Below are positions 34,979 through 47,379 of a stretch of DNA of 64,000 nucleotides, in pieces. Each line of letters begins with the position of its first letter. The stretch's first letter is position 1. The stretch is from Lactarius indigo (lineage: Eukaryota > Basidiomycota > Agaricomycetes > Russulales > Russulaceae). Under the pieces are notes generated by a model. The model was not told the DNA's origin. It did not search any database and worked only from the letters and a program-made list of their open reading frames with translations. A program made the position numbers and the translations under genes. The stretch spans positions 124,001 through 188,000 of the forward strand of contig JAFKAC010000007.1 of assembly GCA_025766275.1 (NCBI GenBank), read 5' to 3'.

Positions 34979-36964
34979 ATGCCTGATTTCAAGGTAAATA
35001 CCACAGATGAAATCGACGCCGTAAGTCTCCTTCCTCGACTCGGCTCGCTCAGTTGCGCGGTTATTCACGACAACTCGTAGGCATATAATATCTTGCAGGC
35101 GACCTTCCGTGCTGGAACTACCCGCCCTCTCGCATGGCGCAAGCACCAACTGAATCAGCTCGTCCTTATGCTGCGCGAGAATATAGAATCGATCGTTCAA
35201 GCATTTTCAATCGATCTTAGGAAGCCCCCGGCAGAGGTTTTAACAGGAGAAATAGGACCGGTGGTCAGGAGAGCCATCCAGAGTGCAGCACAACTCGATG
35301 AATGGGCCAGCGATGAGAAGCCTCAGGCGCGGGAGTGGCAGCGCACCTGGTCCCCCACAATCTTGAAGCGCCCAAAGGGTGTCGTATTGGTTATCTCGTG
35401 GGTTCACAGATCCTTTTACCCGACTTGAGTCTCTGCGATCCTCACGCATGAACCCGCCTCGCAGGCCCTGGAACTACCCCCTTTTCTTGAGCCTCCAGCC
35501 AATCATTGGCGCCATCAGCGCGGGTTGTCCTGCCGTTCTCAAACCATCCGAGATTGGGCCTGGTGTCTCGTCTATCCTGGCTGATCTCTTCCCCAAGTAT
35601 CTCGACCAATCTTCCTATCGCATCATCAATGGCGGCATCCCGGAAACCACCCATCTACTCAAACTGAAGTGGGACCACAGTGCGCACATTTGTGTTCATC
35701 CTGATAATGTCCTTCTTTTGCTCACTATTCGTGTTTGTTTCTGTTCGGTCAGTCACGTACACTGGAAACGGGATTGTGGCTCGCATCGTAGCAAAGGCCG
35801 CCGCCGAGCACCTCACGCCGCTCACCCTCGAACTAGGCGGGAAGTCTCCCGTGATCATTGACGCCAATACAACAGACCTCAAGATCGCCGCAAAGCGTGT
35901 CCTCTGGGGAAAGACCTTGAACGCCGGTCAGGTAAAGTAGCCAGAACCCTCCTTCCCCCATCAAAAAAAGCTTTCGCTGAGTGTTCGTTCCGCAGATTTG
36001 CGTGGCGCCCGACTACGTCCTCATACTACGCTCGGCTCAAGATGCCTTCGTAGAGGCGATTAAGGAGGCAGCTGTAGAGCTCCGCCTTGACGGCGCGCTT
36101 GCGTCTGACTCATATTCAAGCATCGTTTCCGAAGGCCACTACAAGCGCCTTCGAAGCTTGATGACGAAGTCTTTGGGAAACATCGTCGTTGGGGGAAGTA
36201 TCGATGATGAAAAGAGACGCATCACGCCAACCGTCTACAGGGACATCAAGGAGGGCGACTCCCTCCTCGAAGGGTACGTACAACCTTCGATCTCCATCCG
36301 GTTCCATTCGACGGCTCATCTCCATTAGCGAAATTTTTGGCCCTCTTCTGCCCATTGTTCCCGTGGACGACATTCGACAGGCGATAGAGTACATTAACGC
36401 TCAGTGGGTCCCATCCTCGGTGATACGGCAAAGTATTTATCATTTGCATTAGTCCTCATCCTCTGGTGTTATACGCCTTTACCGAAGACGCAGAACTCAA
36501 ACAAGCACGTATGCTACCTTTCTCACCTGCTCACGTTCTCCACGCTCACACTAACACTGGCTAGTTCGTGACGAAACGAGGAGTGGGGGCCTGCACTTCA
36601 ACGACGTTGTCCAGTATATGTCCGTAGATACGCTACCCTTTTCGGGTATCGGAGAGTCAGGGTGTACGTGGCTCACAGGGGTTCGTCGCGTGCGTGTGGT
36701 GCGGCAACTGACGATGATGGGTAGACGGGTCGCAAACTCTCAAGTACACCTACGACGAGTACACACATTTACGCTCTTCCATCGACGTCCCACTCGCGTG
36801 AGTATTCCTTCGTGAATCTGTACATGTGGAAACGGTGTCTTAGCAGCGGCGTCGACAGAGACGAACCACGACTTTCCGCGCGCTATCCTCCCTACACGCC
36901 AGCCACTACCCAAATGATGGCGGTCAGGGCCGGCGCCATAGAAGCACCCGCTGCAGCCCTTTGA
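34979..36964 (+). CDS. Class 3 (fatty) aldehyde dehydrogenase
   Basis: Ten exons give 478 residues: 34979-35020, 35099-35397, 35465-35679, 35753-35931, 35996-36273, 36329-36403, 36453-36508, 36565-36663, 36725-36797 and 36844-36964. Key parts of the ALDH3 fold are visible: KPSEIGP, the YTGNG cofactor loop, the general base Glu (about 212) in LELGGKSP, the nucleophile Cys (about 247) in [19 protein letters not shown], and SGIGESGYG near the end. The last exon is needed, because it supplies the class-3 signature [10 protein letters not shown]. The enzyme oxidises long-chain or aromatic aldehydes with NAD(P)+. A hydrophobic Ala-rich C terminus may add membrane contact, but no clear anchor is present. 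It faces the flippase gene tail to tail. Confidence 0.93.
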
Positions 36965-37235
36965 AACCAGGTTTATCATTAATCGAGAATGTGTGCATGT
37001 ATGTTATACCGTTTCATATTGACTCTGGGGTCAGCTCACCCGTCTCTCAATAAATAGGCAGCGGTTATCTTGACGTGCCTGTGCTGTTCGTCAGGATGCC
37101 AATATATACTCAACAGAGAAATCGTAGTGACGCTTCGTAGTCAGTTGTGTTCGTGCATGAAGATAGTTAAGCGCTGTAAAGTACAGATCTAGTCTGGTCC
37201 GTGGAGAGTAAATTAAAAGAAAACCGACAGAATTG

Positions 37236-40200
37236 TCAGTAACCTGACGGTCGTGCGTGTGTTTTAGATGTATCATAAGCACGAATAAGGCGCGACTGGT
37301 CTTGTCGTGCCGGGTTCTCCGTCTGGCTAAATGCGAAGCCACGATTCCGCCGCATACGTTGTACTGCACGGACTTTTTTGATGGCGTTTTGGAATCTAAT
37401 GGGGAAAGTCAGCGGCAGAAATGTCGAGGGATCCAAAGACACTTACTGCGTCTGCCGTGGCCGATAGTCTGGAATGTTGTACTTTTGGATCTCCTGCGCA
37501 ATGTGGTAAGATGCGGGCATATACGTCCGCCGATAACTGTTAGACGGTCAATACTTTGGGATGAACGAAATTGCATCGGGGCTCACTATTTCCACACAAA
37601 ATCTCGACAAAGGCAGATAGCAGGGACAAGGAGGATCGTAAACCAGAAGACGCTGTCAGTGAACAGCTGGGGGTCTAGTCCCCAATACTCTAGAGAGAAC
37701 CCGATACTGGGAGCAATGACGATGTAAATGGGAAGGAAAAGCATGGTGAACACAAATGAGCCCGGAATCGCTGAAAGATAAAAAAGTAAGCATTGAAGCG
37801 CCCACACCAACGACTGTCGCACCTGCAACAGTATACTTTGTCCATATGCTGCCATATGAAGACCGTTAGCAACGTCGAAGGAATGGTAGCACGACAGTGT
37901 ACGCACTCTGACACCAGAGCAGCTTTTCCGAGAACTGTTAACAGTACCGCAAGATAGAGCATGGTACCCCAGAACCAATGGCCACAGTCATAACCCTTGG
38001 ATGATTTCAGGTCTCCCCAGAACAAAATCACGGAGAAACCGAACGCGACCTGCAAACGGTAGTAAATATCACTTGTTGCCGTACAGGAGAAAGGAATACA
38101 CACGATACTGTGGTAGAGCGCGTTGCCTACCCATAGCCAAAAGGCGGTTTTCGTAAAGAACGCGTTGTTCTGCCCTAGCATATAGAGCTGGGGATAGCGA
38201 TCAAGGATACGCGCCGAGACAAATTGGTCGAAGATACCGATAACGAGAGGTGGAAGGAGCGTGAATAAAACATTATAAAATGACAACGTCCATGATTCGT
38301 AGGCGATCTGGCCAGAGAAATTGTTGAAGAAAGAGAACTGGGGAAGTAGGTCAGGAGGGCAACGATTGTAATTGTTTAAGACTCACCCAGAATTGTGTCA
38401 TGTAAAGAACAATGTTCTTATAGAAAGAGTCTAACAGGACCGAGTGAACACGGGCTCGACAAGCGAATTGAGGTCATACGAACAAAGGATAAGCTTTGAC
38501 AATCTGCGATAGCTCCATGCACCATGCACAAGAAGTAGCTTTTTCAAAAATCTAAACTGAGAGATCGCAATGTCGGCAGAACGTGCGGCTTGCAGACCCT
38601 GTCGGGGTGTCAGAGAACTCCAAGAGTGGGTTGCATAGCAAATTACCTCAACACCAGAGATACCGACACCAACATGCGCAGCCTGAATCATACTGACATC
38701 GTTTGCACCGTCTCCAATGGCAAGAAGCAGCGACTTGTGGTTCTTCTTCACTAATTTAACGACCAGAGCCTTCTGTAGTGGAGAGACGCGACCTGCGCAG
38801 GTTTTTGAGTGCGTAGTGGTATAGGACCTGGATTCACTCTTACAACAGATGACCGCCTTGCACATGATAGCCAGTTCCAGGAATAGCTTTGAGATCTCCT
38901 TCTCCAGGGCGAATGTCAGGCTTTTACCGTCTACGACAAGGTCAATCGTCATAAAAATCGGGTTCAACTGAAAAATCTACCAATTATGAGGGCGAGGTCC
39001 TCCAGTTCTCCTGAACTTCGCTGGCTCTTGACGGCCGTCAGTCGACGCTCGATGGTATCCTTCGTATCGTGCATGGTTTCTTCGTTTATGATAACCTGCG
39101 TAAATTATGAGCCCATTTCACAGAAGTTCCAGGCAAGAGACTACAAACCAGGTTCATCGACTCCGTGATAAGCCGACACGACATTCCAATATTAATTGCA
39201 GTCTCCTGGCGGTCACCGGTCAGTACCCAGACCTTGATGCCTGCTAGCTGCAAGGTGTGAATTGCATCCGGAACGCCTTCTTGTAATTTGTCCTCGATCG
39301 CTGTTGCACCTAGTAGGAACATGTCCTTCTCGATCATCTCAGCTGCCTTGTCCAATGCCTCGCCACGACCATTGATAGTTGCGGCTGCCTGATCGTAGAT
39401 TGTGGTCCACTGCTTATACTCTGATTCAGACATCTCACGGTAAGCAATGCAGAGCGTGCGAAGGCCCTCGGTGGCGTAATCCTAAATTCGGTCTATTCAG
39501 TATGAGGGAGTGAATGGACAGATTGTGTGCACCTCGAGATGGGCAATGGTCTTCTCCGTGTACAGCTGTGAAGGAGCGAGTCGTTCGAGAATGACGGTGT
39601 CGGCGCCCTTGCAATATAACTTGATCCTTCCATCGGGCCCACGGACGACTGTTGACATGCGCTTACGAGTGGAGTTGAACTCGCATACGTTCAAGATTTG
39701 AAACTCTTGAGTGACACCCAGGACGTCAACAAACACAGACTTGGGTTTCCGCATCTTGATTCGATCAGGAGGTAAGTGAGAAATAGTAAGAAAGGGCGTG
39801 AGATGCGCATACGGTGAAGCGAAATCCAAGTAATTCAGCACCAGAAACCAGTGCTGCTTCGTCTGGGCTGCTCGCCTGGTAAACCATCTTCTCGTTCTTG
39901 ATTTCCGGAATGACCGTGTGGCAGACAGCAAGCAGCGTCAAAAACTCGCGCACTATCTCGCGCTCTTTGTCGGTCCCAGTGTCATTCTTGCGGCCAGGGT
40001 CAGTAAACGGGTTGTTTGCCTCAAGTAATGCGCGCATCTCATCGAACGTGCGCCAGGCATCACGTCCTTCACCATCTTCGCGCCGCGCATCGTCGACTTC
40101 GGCTGCATATGCGACGCCTGCAACCGAACAACAACGGAACTCCATCTCGTTACGAGTGAGAGTTCCCGTCTTGTCTGAAAAGACGTATTCAATCTGGCCA

Positions 40201-42132
40201 AGTTCTTCGACAAGAGAAGAGGTGCGGCAAAGAGCAGGTGTGTCGGTCTTCGCATAGTACATATCAAGATCCGAGTTAATCAATTGGGCTTGCTGGAACT
40301 TGACGACTTCCATGGTAACGATGAGCGAGATGGGGATAAGGTTATTGTACAGGATAATGAATGTGAGAATATCTGTCTCAAAAAGTGAGTGGGTTGCAAA
40401 CAAAAATGATCGTTGCGTTTGTGCGTACCCTCGATGAATTCCTTGGCTGATGAAACCAACGTAAGCGAGTAATTCGCGCAAGCACGACGAAACCCACCTC
40501 GTCCTCCCAAGGAGGTAGATTCCACGAGATACCATTGCTTTGAAGCGAAGGCCCACTATATAAATTAAGTTCAATCCTGTGCAGAAAAAAAATAGGGCTT
40601 CTAGCACGTACTGAACGAATGCTAGCTCCAATCGTCGAACCCACGGAGAGTGCTAACAAAAGAAAGAACAAAAACACAATCTGAGTATTGACCTGTTTCT
40701 CGACAGCGGTTCGCTTGATTGGTGCGGCGCTACGTAACAAAAGTCAGATGTTCAACCCGCGTTACACGAGAAATCGATAAAGTCACTCACGTCGCGTTGC
40801 GCATAAGCTTTGTCTCATGTCCAGTAAAGACGACAAGTCCATATGCCCAAGGAGTATTGCGTATCTGTGCCCCACGCAGGAGCATCTGATCGGGTCCGAG
40901 CGGTACTTGCCTCGGAATACCAGTGGTCGTGATTAGATCGAGGGTGCCCTCGTATGTATACAAAGAGTTGTTGGGTTGCTCTGACCGCAATGACCCTCGC
41001 AAAGCGGTAACGAGGTGCGGGGAAGTAAGTTCAGAGGTCTTGGGTGATGCCTGCTTGATCTTGAGGTTTGTTTCGCTAAGGAGCAGTTAGCCATAACACT
41101 TGAACACGACGCAGTCAAGACATGGCGCACCCATCAAGATTGGATGTTTCGATATAACAGAACCCCTCCGGTTCACTGGAACTGAGAAGGAGAAGATCTG
41201 CTGGGATGAAATCGTCGTTCTCGAGCCGAACGACGTCACCGACTCTAATATTCTTCCACTTCACCGAACCAAAGGAGCCATCTGGAGTCAGCACTTTGGC
41301 AAGACGAGAATTGAGGTCCGCATCGGATTGATGTCGTTTCTACCGAGGGAAAGTAAGCACAGTACTTCAAAGGGTAAAAAAGATAGGAGACGGACGAGAT
41401 CTTCTTGGACCTCTTTGAAAGCAGAGGCGAGGAGGACGATGGAAAGTGGCGCGATAGTAGTCCACTTGTTGGTGGGGGAGACACCAGGAATTTGTTGGAT
41501 ACACGCAGTAAAGAGGAAGAATAAATTGGCGTATTTTGAGAATTGCTCTAAAAGCGGGTAAATGCGTCAGAACCATCGGAAGAAGCACACCAAGACCCAA
41601 GACACCAACCGAACAAGAATTTTGGAACGAAGGTAGCCATGTTGTACTTCGCTGTGGAAACGTAATTCGACAGAAAATCTGCATTTGCATCCGGATTGTT
41701 GAGGGCAACCACCCGTTCGCCCGTCAAAACCTGTTCCTTCTGCCAGGGAAACTTCCATCTCCTACGCGGAGCCTTCTTTGGATACCGTGGGGGAGGGGAA
41801 AGGGCTCGGATGGGAGGGTCGTCCTGATCAAAGGTCCAGCCTTGTGGGGCGCCGTTGGTACTGGGAAGAGAAAGCTTGGATGTACCGGCCAGCGGTGCGG
41901 CTTGGCTAGGCAAGTGCAGATCGCTCTCCTTTACGTGTGCGGTCGGCAGACCCCCAAACGCAGAATCTGGGACGTCTCCTTCGTCTTCGTCGTCGAAAAA
42001 TGGGTCCAGAAGCTGCGGAGAAGTATGTGAATCGTACGGAGCGGCGGAAGGTGGATAGCCGTTGCTGGTGCGCTGATAGTGAGGAGTTGCAGGATTGGCT
42101 TGGGATACCAAGCGAGCAAAGTCGTCTGCCAT
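37236..42132 (-). CDS. DRS2: P4-type phospholipid flippase (Drs2-like)
   Basis: Twenty-one exons in consistent phase give 1273 residues. Exon starts on the minus strand are 42132, 41547, 41339, 41075, 40729, 40555, 40446, 40372, 39754, 39481, 39095, 38930, 38792, 38598, 38430, 38337, 38049, 37848, 37770, 37536 and 37395. The N-terminal ~170 residues are disordered. Family marks are [29 protein letters not shown], the phosphorylation site [10 protein letters not shown] (Asp about 521), [46 protein letters not shown] and [13 protein letters not shown] near the C terminus. Ten membrane spans fit. Drs2 flips phosphatidylserine and ethanolamine at the trans-Golgi and needs a Cdc50 partner, not found here. 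Exons 7 and 18 are only 18 and 26 nt. Confidence 0.95.
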
Positions 42133-42310
42133 GGTGGGCAGAGACGACGAATGTGCGACAAACAGAGCAGCGAAGGGGTCGTGGTATCGAGCAGCCAAAT
42201 TGGTGCTTACTTTCTTTAGATCATCGGCACGGGTTGAATGGGCTGACGTAACTCCGTCGTCGTGTCGTCTGTCATCGAGCGTCTCGTAACAAATCTTGGC
42301 AGTGACAGGG
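42133..42310. promoter_or_regulatory. Compact divergent promoter, flippase / GT61
   Basis: Only 178 bp separate the two starts, so the flippase and the glycosyltransferase probably share control sequences. No TATA box is obvious. Both products act in the Golgi, which fits co-expression, but that is inference. Confidence 0.5.
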
Positions 42311-44000
42311 ATGTATGCTCCTCCAACCCAACGAGAGCTCGTCCTTGTTGGTTTACTCTTTATAACTCTTTTGGTTTTCTTTTCAGGAAGTAGATCTTAT
42401 AACGAACTTTCTCACATAGACCTTTCTTCAGCCTGGCATGATGCATCACCACCACTTCAAAGCCAGGGCATTCCTACCCTCCCTTCACTCTCGAGACTTT
42501 CCTGGGGTTCCTCCAAGGTTCCTCGTACAAAAATAATCACCCATGCTCCTGGTATGTCTCTTTTGGTATATATGTTCTTGTATACTCACCTCAGTTCAGG
42601 ATGGACCATGTTTGATAAAATGTACATTCTCAACGGCACCGTCTATCTCGTCAGTGACGAACCTGAAACGTTTCCCGACCGGAAGTTTATGACATCGGCC
42701 GGAATAAACATCGACAATAGCCCCGAAATGGTCGCTGCTCGCAAACCTACCGATAAGGATATGCGCATCATTAGCACCGTCGAAGCGAAGAAGCTTTTTG
42801 GCACCGGCGCCAATCGTGTTCAAGGCGTGACGGTGCGTGTACTTACCATTTTACTTATGAGATCACTCTTTTATGGCTCTTCAGTGGCTCGTCAACGATC
42901 CCAAGCAATTGTCCGTCTCTTCTCGCATAGCATTTCAGTCGCTCATACTGATTCATCGATAGCATTACTCATTATTACCACTGGTCTGCCGAGCTCTTCT
43001 TCGGTTTTTGGCGTGCCTACTCTTCCCTCGACCCCTTTATCCCCCCCAGCGGCAAGACGGCCTTGCCTCCACCGCGGCGAATCCTCTTCAGCCATCTCGA
43101 TGCGGACCACTGGCGTGATTACGCGTCGATGAACCAGTGGGTTCTTCGCACCGCGTTCCCTTCTATTTCTATGGAATTCTCCCATGACTGGAAGGATCGT
43201 GCCGCCATGGGTGTTCCCTTTGTCTTTGACCGTGTCCTCTTCGCGGATCGTGCTGCCGCCATAAACGGAGCAAACTGGCTCCGGACGCAACGCACGGCTA
43301 GTGAACCATTTGCGCTTCCAGGCTCGCCAAACTGGTGGAGCACGTTCAGGAACAACGTAATCGAGTATACCGGCTTGAATGCGAGTACTGGCGCAGGGAC
43401 TCGTGGACAACCGGTTATCACGTACATTTCTCGGCAAGGATGGGGAAGACGTATGTTGATACAGAAGGACCACGACAAACTGGTCGAGGAGTTGTATAAG
43501 CTACGCGATCAGTACGGATACGAGGTTAACGTGGTCAGCATGGACAAGCTATCACGAGCTGAGCAGCTGCGGCTTGCGGGACGAACCACGGTCTGCATCC
43601 CCTCATTATCTCAAGAAACAAAGTCGCTAAACGCTAATGTAGATCATGATGGGCGTGCACGGGAACGGCTTGACTGCGCTGCTGTGGATGAAGCCTACAC
43701 CACGCACTACCGTCATGGAGTTCTTCTATCCTGGTGGTTTCGCCCACGACTACGAATACACGACGCGCGCCCTGGGTATGGTCCATTATGGGTTCTGGGG
43801 AAACAGGTATATGGGTTTCGTTTCCCGCTGTTTCGTCGTCGTCTCGTGCTCACAGTGTGCGCAGCTACTTCACTGGTGCGGATGTCCCACCGGTGGCTTA
43901 CCCAGAGGGTTTCCAGGGGAACGAAATCCCTATTGATGGTGCCGTCGTGGCGAGGTTGGTGCACGAAAGGTTGTCCCTAGCAGAAGAGGCGGACGATTAG
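42311..44000 (+). CDS. GT61-family glycosyltransferase (DUF563)
   Basis: Six exons, 42311-42551, 42600-42832, 42885-42910, 42963-43590, 43643-43806 and 43865-44000, give 475 residues. A short cytosolic tail and one membrane span (LVLVGLLFITLLVFF) make a type II Golgi protein. The catalytic region has HYYHWSAELFFGFWRAY, WGRRML near the middle and the late MMGVHGNGLTALLWM with EFFYP, the pattern of GT61 enzymes. GT61 members include plant beta-1,2-xylosyltransferase, EOGT and fungal capsule-related enzymes; the donor and acceptor here are unknown. Exon 3 is only 26 nt. The intron before exon 4 was set by the frame into ITHYYHW. It is transcribed divergently from the flippase. Confidence 0.85.
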
Positions 44001-44263
44001 ACTAGTTTTACTACACACATCTAACCTGTGCGGCAGTTACTATAATACCCAGACTTTGTAGGTTATCGCACTGCTAACTTTTTTGCTTTTTCAAATTTCT
44101 CTTGTGCATACTGAGATTAAGCAAGAAACACGCGCAACGACATTGACAGAGAACACGCAGAGCATTGCAGAGGTAAGAGAAGTGCTAAGATTACATGAGA
44201 TGCGTACAGTGATGGCGAATAGGAAATGATGTAACGGAAAAAATGGTGGGTATGAATGATAAG

Positions 44264-45497
44264 CTAGTGGATCAGGCGTATGTTGCGCGAGCGGTCGATA
44301 GTATACGGTGCTAGAGCTGTGCGGTGTGCCACACGGCGTGCGAAACGGCCCTCGAGTGTAGGCGCGTGCGCAAGCGTTGAACATTGGACGAGCGGACCCT
44401 GCATTACCTCGGGCCCAACACCGCTGGTCGAGGAGCACGAGGAGGCGTATTCTAACTCCGGGCTAGAGAACGCTCCCGAATATTCACCTGAGTCCTCGTC
44501 CTCGTCGTCGCCATCGTCGTCCTCATCCCCGGTTGTGTCCATGTCGATGCTCGTGATGCGGCACGAGTCGGCCAGTCGTAAAGAGAGCATGAGCAGCGGG
44601 TTAGGCGCGGGAATCCTGATCTTGAGACCCGTCCTTCTCACCGTCCTTTCTTCCCTTGGTGGTTGCCGCTCCCGTGGAGGAGAAAGCGTGGTCGGGAAGA
44701 CGTACGATCCGCGGTGGTCAGCGTGGTCGCCGCTAGTGAGGCTACATGATCGTTCGAATGCCATCGCAACGTAGGCCTCGGATTTACCGCCGGGAACTAC
44801 GATGGTGAGACGTTCCTTTGTAGCGACACGTGCACGCCGACCGCGGCGTGCCGCGACGCCGGATTCGACGTCGCCATCAAAGCCCGGAGAATCGTCGCGT
44901 TCGCCGAGGGAGCCGTACGCGCCTCGGAGAGGGGAGTGCTCGTGGGATATGATCGTGGGTGTTGGTGGGTGTTTCGTGTGGACCTTGGTGTGGATCTTGG
45001 CCGCCGGCACGGAGGCAACCCACAAGGAAGAAGAAGCGATCTGACGGGCGTCTTCAGCAGCGTCCCAGCGCCGTGAGGAGACTGTTTCGATCGCGGTGCG
45101 CTCCCCGCGTGTCCGCTTGGGGTATGGCTCAGCCCCACGTGATGACGGCCTCAAGCGCTGGCGCCTCTCGACACCGTGGTAAATGCGCGGAACCCAGCGG
45201 TCGAGGGATGGTGGGACAGTGGGGTAAGGCAGGGGGCTGGCAACGTAATTGAGGGATGCGCTTGGAGAGAGCCCGATCGAGTGTTCCATAACGCGAAGGC
45301 GAGGAAAGATATCCATCCCGACGTCTTCCTCGGGTATTGGGGGGCACGAGTTTTTGTGTTGGGCGTGTATTTGCGGAGAGAGGAAATCCTGTAACAGTAA
45401 GTGAGTGGGTGTCCCCGTCGAACCATGGCCGGGCTAAAGCGGAACTCACAACTAGGTGTTTGCCCACGGCAGTGTTGGTCATAGATGGAACGGTCAT
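44264..45497 (-). CDS. Uncharacterised low-complexity protein
   Basis: Two exons, 45497-45450 and 45388-44264, give 390 residues; the intron is 61 nt with GTGAGT and CAG ends. I do not recognise the family. The protein is Pro/Arg/Ser-rich in the first half, carries a basic ARRGRRARVATKERL segment in the middle, then TGLKIRIPAPNPLLMLSL, which is the most regular-looking part. An acidic run of Asp/Glu follows (about 280-300). No signal peptide or membrane span is seen. The composition suggests an intrinsically disordered nuclear or regulatory protein, but that is only inference. Confidence 0.5.
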
Positions 45498-46290
45498 GAA
45501 AGAGCACCGAAAGTTGCAAGCAGAAACTTGGGGGGAGAGTAGTTGAACGTGGTGGTTGGGAAACGAGGGCGGAGTCCAGGTAATCGTCGATGTGTCGGTG
45601 ATGGCACAGCCGCTTTTATTGTGGGTCGTAGTAGCGTATGTCTAGGTGGTGGCGACGGGGAGCCGAAGCGATGCCGACTTGCATTATCGACCTGTCCACA
45701 ACCACATACAATACAATGAGTCTGAGCGCCACCACTAGGTACAGTAGATCAAATAGATGGAACCGGGCTGAAACCATTTCGGCCGGACGACGACAACCAC
45801 AATTTGTGTAGTCCACGACACCCGACTCCCCTGGCACGGAGGAACAATGGGGGCCTGACCAACAGCGTCGGGGATGACGGAGGAGAACAATGCGTTCCGA
45901 ACTGTCGGCAGTCACAAAGCGCGTAGCACAGCACCGAATTGTAAGAGACGACGTGCCTCAGGGGAAGTTACCAAATCTGGAAATTAGCTAACGATGTGCT
46001 GGTCCAGCAATGTCTGATAAAAATTTGCTTGTACGGGAAGAACAGTGTGATATAACAATGTGAACAGTAACACAACAGGGTATACGGCGAATACTAACCG
46101 TGACTATGCAAGGGAAAACATATGCAAAGGAACAGAAGGTGAAAAATAACGTCCATCTACACAGCGCTGTTATCGTAACACAGTGAGCTTATAACACGAA
46201 TGAAGTAGCCCTCACCGTGCATTCAATAGCACGTGTCACCTCTGCGGTAAATCTAGATGTCATGAACGCTCCTCGAGAAATTCGGGGCAA
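45498..46290. other. Intergenic region
   Basis: 793 bp between two same-strand hypothetical genes. No credible coding segment, repeat or RNA gene seen. It should contain the promoter of the preceding hypothetical gene. Confidence 0.5.
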
Positions 46291-47379
46291 TCAATAACGA
46301 CGTCCGGAACGCAAACTCCGGGTATGCCCCTCAGAAGAGAACGGCGAACGCAGGGCCGCGGGGACTACTTCCGAGTTCAGCCACAACTCCTTGCGCTTTG
46401 ATTTGCCCGTGCGGTGGTAAGGCGCGACGGCTCGGCGGCGGAGCTCGCGGCGAGATGAGCGGCTAGGGCTCGAACAGGGGGAAGAGGGGCGCAGGATACG
46501 GTCTTGCTCGCCCTCAAAAGACGATTCCGATGTCGTGTACCCATCGGGTGAGTAATCGATGCCCTCTTCCTCAGCTTGATCTGCGACGTTGCACGAATGA
46601 ACTAGCCGAAGGGCAAGTCGATCGATGAGGCTTGGTATTTTGATCGTCAAGCTACTCTTTTTGGCGACGCGTGCGTGAGGTGTCGAAACGGGACCCGCCT
46701 GAGCAGATTGTACCCGGGGTCTCCTTCATGCTGCATTTATCCTCCAACAGAGCTGGAAGGTAGAGCTCAACCTGGTGTGTCAATGTCGAAGGAATGCTGG
46801 TATCCGAGGTGGAAAGATGGGGGTCAAACAACGCAGGAGATAAGGTCGGTGGCCCGTTGAAGGCAAAAGGGACGAATGGGTCTTCAACAAACATGTCCTT
46901 CTTGCGGTGGCTATTTCGCTTGAATGCTTCACGCTGTCCTCGCGACGGAACCGAATACGCTTTGTGACGCATGAAAGACTTGACGCGACGTTGCACGCAA
47001 TTTTTATCAGAGGGTGGTGAGGCCTGGGCAGCCAAAGAGTCCTGACCGTTGCAAACAGATGAGGCGTATGATGATGGAGAGCTTGGCGTGTAATCGAGGT
47101 CGACGATGAATGGAGAAGTAGCGAGGCTGGGCACACGAGTGGTGGTTGACACAGAGATGTCGGCGTCTCCCTCTGAGTTGTCTGGTATATCTGCATCGAA
47201 GACGGTATGTGTCAGAGACACGGGTTCGTCCTTTGTTGGAATGATGCGTTAGCGACGTCGTATGAACAGAAACACGGCATTTTTAGAACGCCTACCATTT
47301 CGTCATCACTGTCCTCTATTGGCGGTTTGGTAGCCCTGAAGGGACGCACGATACCAGCGAAGATGCCAAACGGAAACAT
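46291..47379 (-). CDS. Uncharacterised Ser-rich protein, three exons
   Basis: Exon 1 is 47379-47296 (MFPFGIFAGIVRPFRATKPP then EDSDDEM) and exon 2 starts at 47230 in phase. A last coding block down to 46291 lies in a different frame and looks coding (SPDGYTTSESSFEGEQDR, then Arg/Ser-rich to SLRSGRRY). The second intron is unresolved: a 40-nt option (46694-46655) keeps the frame, and a longer one (46771-46657) also does. If no intron is used the protein ends at 46652. No known domain is seen. SDDEM and SSFEGEQD resemble casein kinase 2 sites. I assign no function. Confidence 0.45.
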
